Assembly (NCBI GenBank): GCA_018711625.1
Contig: DVID01000026.1
Coordinates: forward strand, 1 to 45,723
DNA length: 45,723 nt
Source: Candidatus Limicola stercorigallinarum
Lineage (GTDB): Bacteria > Actinomycetota > Coriobacteriia > Coriobacteriales > Coriobacteriaceae
Direction of reading: 5' to 3'
Part shown: one piece after another, positions 42,477 to 45,723 of the stretch
Numbering within the stretch: position 1 is the stretch's first letter
How the letters are laid out: each line of letters begins with the position of its first letter
The notes under the pieces: model-generated
Told to the model about the DNA's origin: nothing
Seen by the model: the letters and a program-made list of their open reading frames with translations, nothing else
Databases searched by the model: none
Translations under genes and position numbers: made by a program

Positions 42477-44493
42477 CCTCTTTATACGGGAGGACGGCGC
42501 CTACACCACGCTGGCATCGGCGGTTTCGCTGCTTGTCGTACTCGCGCTCCTTTTCTCGGCTGTTACGGCTACCTGGAGCATGTCGCGTGCAGGTGATGTG
42601 CAGGTTGCGGCTGATGCGGGGGCTCTTGCTGGCGCCAATGTGGTGTCGTCCTATCACACGGCAGCAACGGTGGTGGACGCAGCAACCCTGAGCATGGGGC
42701 TTACGGGGCTCTGCGTGGTAGGGACAGGTCTTGTGGGCCTGCTCATTCCGGGAGTAAATGCCCTTGGTGCCGAGACAGTACAAGCGGGCATTCGTATGAT
42801 CGAAACGCGCAATTCGTTTGCAGCCTCAGCCTCGCGTGGTCTGAAAACAGTGGAAAAGGCCCTGCCGTACCTCATTGCCGCTAACGCCACGCGCACCATT
42901 TCAGCGCAGAGCGGCGAGGCGGTAACGTATGCCGGTACGGCGCTTGCGGTTCCGCGCGAATCGGCGTCTGAGTTCCCGGCGCTTGAGGGTGAGACCGTGC
43001 CCACCGAGGCGCTCGATGAGGCATCGCAGCAGCTTGATATTGCTGCGGACAACCTTGAGGAGGCGACTGAGGCAACCGCGCGTGCCAAGGAAGAAGCCTG
43101 GCTTGCCGATTGTGGGCGTGATGGCGCCAATATGCAGGAGCGTGCCGCCAAGCTTGCGGGGCTCTCAGCCGTCGAGAACCCCGATTACGCCTCGTCGATT
43201 ACGTGGGAACCCCAGGTAGGGCTCGACCGCGCCCGCAGCTATTATCGTGCGCGTCTAGAGCGGGAGGCACCTGAGGGCTCAAGCGTGGAGGAGCAGGTCA
43301 ATTCTGCCGCCCGCGCGTTTTTCTACCAGTATGCGCTCGAGGAGCTTGAGGGCGCAGCGATTGTAGAGACCGAGGATGGCGTGGTGTCAACGGTGCCCTT
43401 GCTGCCGCGCAATACCGATGAGGTGCGGGCGACCTCGCTGTATACCGATGCCGTATGGCCGTCGAGTGTTGAGGCGGATGGCATTGCGCTGCATTACTCG
43501 TCATCCTGCCCTGGTGCTACTGGTGCGTCAGGCCCTACGCTGGCGCTTTCGGCAATCGATGCAGGTGAGGCCCGGGAATGCCCTGTGTGCCACTTCAGCG
43601 TGGGCGATGTGGGCAAAACGCCCGCGGCGTCTACCTCTATCGACAACGGGTTCGAATACCATCTGCGTGCATATACTCAGGCGCTTGACGTTTATGTTGC
43701 CTGTCGCAATGAAGAGTTGGCGCTTGAGCGAGCTGCCCGGGCGCAGGGCGAGCGCTCAAACAGTGCGTTTGAAGAGGCGCTTTCGGTGCTTGCGGGCAAG
43801 CGGCCAAGCATTGCTCCCCCGGGGCGGTACGGGTGTGTTGCCGTGGTGGCTTCGGGCGAAATCTCTTCATCGGATGCCATTCAAGCTCAGTTTACAGATA
43901 CCGTTGATCTTGAACGGCGAGGTGCCATATCCGCCGCAGCGCTCGCTCCCGATGCTGCAACCTCCGAGAACAATGTGCTCTCGCAGTTTTTTGCCGGGCT
44001 CAAAGAACGCTCGGGTGGCGCGGGCGTCGCAGGCTTGGTGGATGACGTGATGGGCCTGTGGGGCGACCTGCTTATGGCCTATGGTGATGCGGCCTCGGGC
44101 CTTTCGAGCGTTATGGACAAGCTGCTGGGTGGTCTCTCTTCATTTGGTATGGGGCCACTTGCACAATGGTTGGGCGATACGCTGGATAGTACGGTGCGTT
44201 CTCTTGGCTTTGAGCCGGTTGACTTGGACACGCGCAAGCCGGTGCTGGTGGATTCCAGCAAGGTGCTTGCCCATTCGGATGTTACCAGTGCCCAAAAGCT
44301 GCAGGAGGGGCTGCGTTCGATTGCGTTGAGCACCACCGATCCTGCGGCGCTTGCACAGGCTGTGGGATATGAGGTGGGGGAGCGTGTGGCGCAGACGGAG
44401 TTCACCCTTGCGGAGATACCCTTGCCGGGTGGAGGCTCAATTCCGTTGACCATACGCTTGGGAGATTTGCTTGATGCGGTGGGAGGTGGATGA
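42448..44493 (+). CDS. TadG-like large pilus-locus protein
   Basis: 681 residues; GAGGGGAG before the ATG. The N-terminus has one helix (TTLASAVSLLVVLALLFSAV) followed by VQVAADAGALAGANVV, the TadG-like pattern (normally DAAALAGA). The rest is a long Ala/Glu-rich region with probable coiled coil (about 185-225, EALDEASQQLDIAADNLEEA), a CPVCH motif around residue 379 and a C-terminal ~150 residues with helix-rich Gly/Leu segments. It is much larger than ordinary TadG in this position. Likely membrane-anchored with a big exported domain. The next gene starts within its stop (ATGATGG). Confidence 0.72.
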   Translation: MKRGLKSGVDLFIREDGAYTTLASAVSLLVVLALLFSAVTATWSMSRAGDVQVAADAGALAGANVVSSYHTAATVVDAATLSMGLTGLCVVGTGLVGLLIPGVNALGAETVQAGIRMIETRNSFAASASRGLKTVEKALPYLIAANATRTISAQSGEAVTYAGTALAVPRESASEFPALEGETVPTEALDEASQQLDIAADNLEEATEATARAKEEAWLADCGRDGANMQERAAKLAGLSAVENPDYASSITWEPQVGLDRARSYYRARLEREAPEGSSVEEQVNSAARAFFYQYALEELEGAAIVETEDGVVSTVPLLPRNTDEVRATSLYTDAVWPSSVEADGIALHYSSSCPGATGASGPTLALSAIDAGEARECPVCHFSVGDVGKTPAASTSIDNGFEYHLRAYTQALDVYVACRNEELALERAARAQGERSNSAFEEALSVLAGKRPSIAPPGRYGCVAVVASGEISSSDAIQAQFTDTVDLERRGAISAAALAPDAATSENNVLSQFFAGLKERSGGAGVAGLVDDVMGLWGDLLMAYGDAASGLSSVMDKLLGGLSSFGMGPLAQWLGDTLDSTVRSLGFEPVDLDTRKPVLVDSSKVLAHSDVTSAQKLQEGLRSIALSTTDPAALAQAVGYEVGERVAQTEFTLAEIPLPGGGSIPLTIRLGDLLDAVGGG

Positions 44494-45086
44494 TGGCACC
44501 GGTGCGAAGGGGAACGCTTCCGGTCGATCGTGGGGGCGCGAGTACTTTGTCGCGCGGGCAGGGCACAACCGCCGAGCCCGGTGGTCGGTGCTGCGTGCAC
44601 GCGTGCACTCGTTTGCGGCGCCATACCCTGCTGCGCGAGGAGCGGGCGCAGGCTGTAGTGGAGATGGCGGATGTGACGCCGGTGCTCATCATAGTGGCTC
44701 TCATCGTGTATAACGTTATGCTCTTTACGGCGGCTTCCGCCCGTTTTGACCGCATTGCGCCTGACATCGTAATTGCCCACGGGGTGTCCCCGTCAGGCAA
44801 TGCCGTGGGTGACGTCGGGGCATCTGCGGCAACTGTGGCAAGCGCGCTGGAGGAGGCTATGGCATTCTACCCCGTATCCGTTGAGGTTGAGGCATCAGGC
44901 GGAGGCGAGGATGCGGATACCATCTTCTCGCTGGTGGGCGCTCCGTGTACCTATCACTGTGTGATGCGCCTGCACCCGTGGCCAAGTGGTCTTTCCATAG
45001 CCGGGGTGAGTTTGGGTGCGCCCGTTACGCTCGACCATGAGCGCGCGGTTACGGTCGATCCTTGGCGTTCGGGCGTGGTGGTGTAG
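44490..45086 (+). CDS. TadE-like pseudopilin, second copy
   Basis: 198 residues; start ATG at 44490 (or the adjacent ATG at 44493) with GGGAGGTGG upstream. A ~50-residue Arg/Cys-rich leader precedes REERAQAVVEMADVTPVLII, a processing-like site and membrane helix, followed by a soluble domain with two Cys (PCTYHCVMRLHPW) that may form a disulfide. The same Ala-Gln junction occurs as in the other pilin-like proteins of the locus. Its stop is directly abutted by the next ATG. Confidence 0.75.
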   Translation: MMAPVRRGTLPVDRGGASTLSRGQGTTAEPGGRCCVHACTRLRRHTLLREERAQAVVEMADVTPVLIIVALIVYNVMLFTAASARFDRIAPDIVIAHGVSPSGNAVGDVGASAATVASALEEAMAFYPVSVEVEASGGGEDADTIFSLVGAPCTYHCVMRLHPWPSGLSIAGVSLGAPVTLDHERAVTVDPWRSGVVV

Positions 45087-45506
45087 ATGGCAGCAGATAG
45101 CTGGGGTGAGCGTGAGGTGGCGGATGTATGCCACACGCTGGGTTGGCATCCTGCCGAGGTGCGGATTGCTACCACCTGGTGCCAGCGTCTAGGAGGCCTT
45201 ATCCCGCGTTCGTGGAGCCTCCACGCACGCGGGGTACGGTCCGTCCTGCGGGCGGGCAATGATTTGCGCGCCCTTTCTCGCTCGCTTGATTATTCCGTGC
45301 ATGAAAAGGCGTCTGCAACAGTCGAAATTGTCATGTGCTTCCCCCGGTGCAACTCGGTGCACACGTGGTTCATGTGCCATGCCATCGACGTGGTGTTCCT
45401 GAGCAGGGAAGGCTCTGTGTTGCAATACGAGCATGCCGTGCCGCCCGGAAAGGTGTGCACCTGTAGGCAGGCGTGGGCGATATTGGAGCGCTTTCGCGTG
45501 CCCTAG
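45087..45506 (+). CDS. DUF192 family protein at the end of the pilus operon
   Basis: 139 residues, ATG directly after the previous stop. The C-terminal ~65 residues match the DUF192 pattern: MCFPRCNSVHTWFMCHAIDVVFLSREGSV..., later VPPGKVCTCRQAWAILERF. The N-terminal ~70 residues are extra and contain a GWHPAE...RSWSLHARGVRSVL stretch I do not recognise. There is no signal peptide, although many DUF192 proteins are secreted. The biochemical role of the family is unknown. Four of its Cys residues cluster near the DUF192 core. Confidence 0.7.
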   Translation: MAADSWGEREVADVCHTLGWHPAEVRIATTWCQRLGGLIPRSWSLHARGVRSVLRAGNDLRALSRSLDYSVHEKASATVEIVMCFPRCNSVHTWFMCHAIDVVFLSREGSVLQYEHAVPPGKVCTCRQAWAILERFRVP

Positions 45507-45645
45507 AAGGGGTAAGCGAGACATGTGGACTCACCGCGGAGATTTAAACGGAAAAAAGGGGGCGTTGATCTGCGTTGACGACCCTAAATCAGACACATTT
45601 TTTGTCCTATAAGCCCAAGCTTATCAGCCTCGTGAGCGCGACATA

Positions 45646-45672
45646 GCAAAAGAGCCACCCGAAGGTGGCTCT
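45646..45672 (-). terminator. Terminator of the minus-strand tRNA
   Basis: Read on the minus strand: AGAGCCACC-TTCG-GGTGGCTCT, followed by TTTTGC. The UUCG tetraloop and T run make a strong terminator 10 nt after the tRNA 3' end. Confidence 0.85.
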
Positions 45673-45682
45673 GGCATTGCGA

Positions 45683-45723
45683 TGGTGGTCAGAGAGGGAG
45701 TCGAACCCCCGACACGAGGATTT
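45683..45723 (-). tRNA. tRNA, probably tRNA-Phe(GAA), 3' part only
   Basis: Read on the minus strand: AAATCCTC (end of the anticodon loop and 3' stem), variable loop GTGTC, T arm GGGGG-TTCGACT-CCCTC, acceptor TCTGACC, discriminator A and encoded CCA. The A-A-A before the anticodon 3' stem and the GTGTC variable loop are as in tRNA-Phe. The anticodon itself lies beyond the window edge, so Trp or Cys cannot be fully excluded. Confidence 0.75.

Overview
The window is a GC-rich chromosomal stretch (roughly 60 % G+C by eye) packed with short-spaced genes, strong Shine-Dalgarno sites and a mix of ATG, GTG and TTG starts. The gene mix fits a gut-type anaerobic actinobacterium of the class Coriobacteriia (Collinsella/Olsenella-like): several sugar PTS loci, a Tad/Flp pilus locus without an outer-membrane secretin, an M16C presequence-protease-like peptidase, a PTH2-type peptidyl-tRNA hydrolase and a T-box-controlled pheST. 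This assignment is inference; no rRNA or complete marker set is present.

Layout. 1-11.4 kb is ordinary core and metabolic content: YitT-family membrane protein (-), RecQ helicase, a Gfo/Idh/MocA oxidoreductase, homoserine O-acyltransferase MetA, PTH2, a large M16C metallopeptidase (-) and an EamA permease. A 790-bp gene-free stretch at 3.3-4.1 kb holds a 25-nt inverted repeat. 11.5-13.0 kb is an M32 carboxypeptidase (-). 13.3-18.8 kb is a self-contained beta-glucoside/cellobiose-type PTS cassette: IIB-IIC-IIA-GH1 on the minus strand, divergent from a PRD/BglG-type regulator. It is bracketed by two nearly identical 123-bp direct repeats (13071-13193 and 18764-18886), each able to form a nested hairpin. 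18.98-22.9 kb is a T-box leader and pheS-pheT, followed by a PF00882-like hydrolase. 23.9-28.4 kb holds pyruvate kinase (-) divergent from a P2A Ca2+-type ATPase.

28.6-32.8 kb is a MarR regulator followed by a mannose-family PTS operon (IIA, IIB, IIC, IID) and a small membrane protein. A CCGTT(T/A)ACGG palindrome occurs upstream of both marR and the PTS operon, suggesting local control. 32.9-35.1 kb has a Cof-type HAD phosphatase and the ribosome-assembly GTPase RsgA. 35.5-45.5 kb is one tightly coupled Tad/Flp pilus operon (CpaB, CpaE/TadZ, CpaF/TadA, TadB, TadC, Flp pilin, an anchored hypothetical, a second pilin-like protein, TadE-like, TadG-like, TadE-like, DUF192). The window ends inside a minus-strand tRNA, most likely tRNA-Phe, with its terminator.

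The most noteworthy items are the hairpin-forming direct repeats flanking the beta-glucoside cassette, the replacement of the GH1 acid/base glutamate by glutamine in that cassette's glycosidase, the shared palindrome linking marR to the mannose-type PTS, and four pilin-like proteins that share an unusual Ala-Gln processing-site motif.
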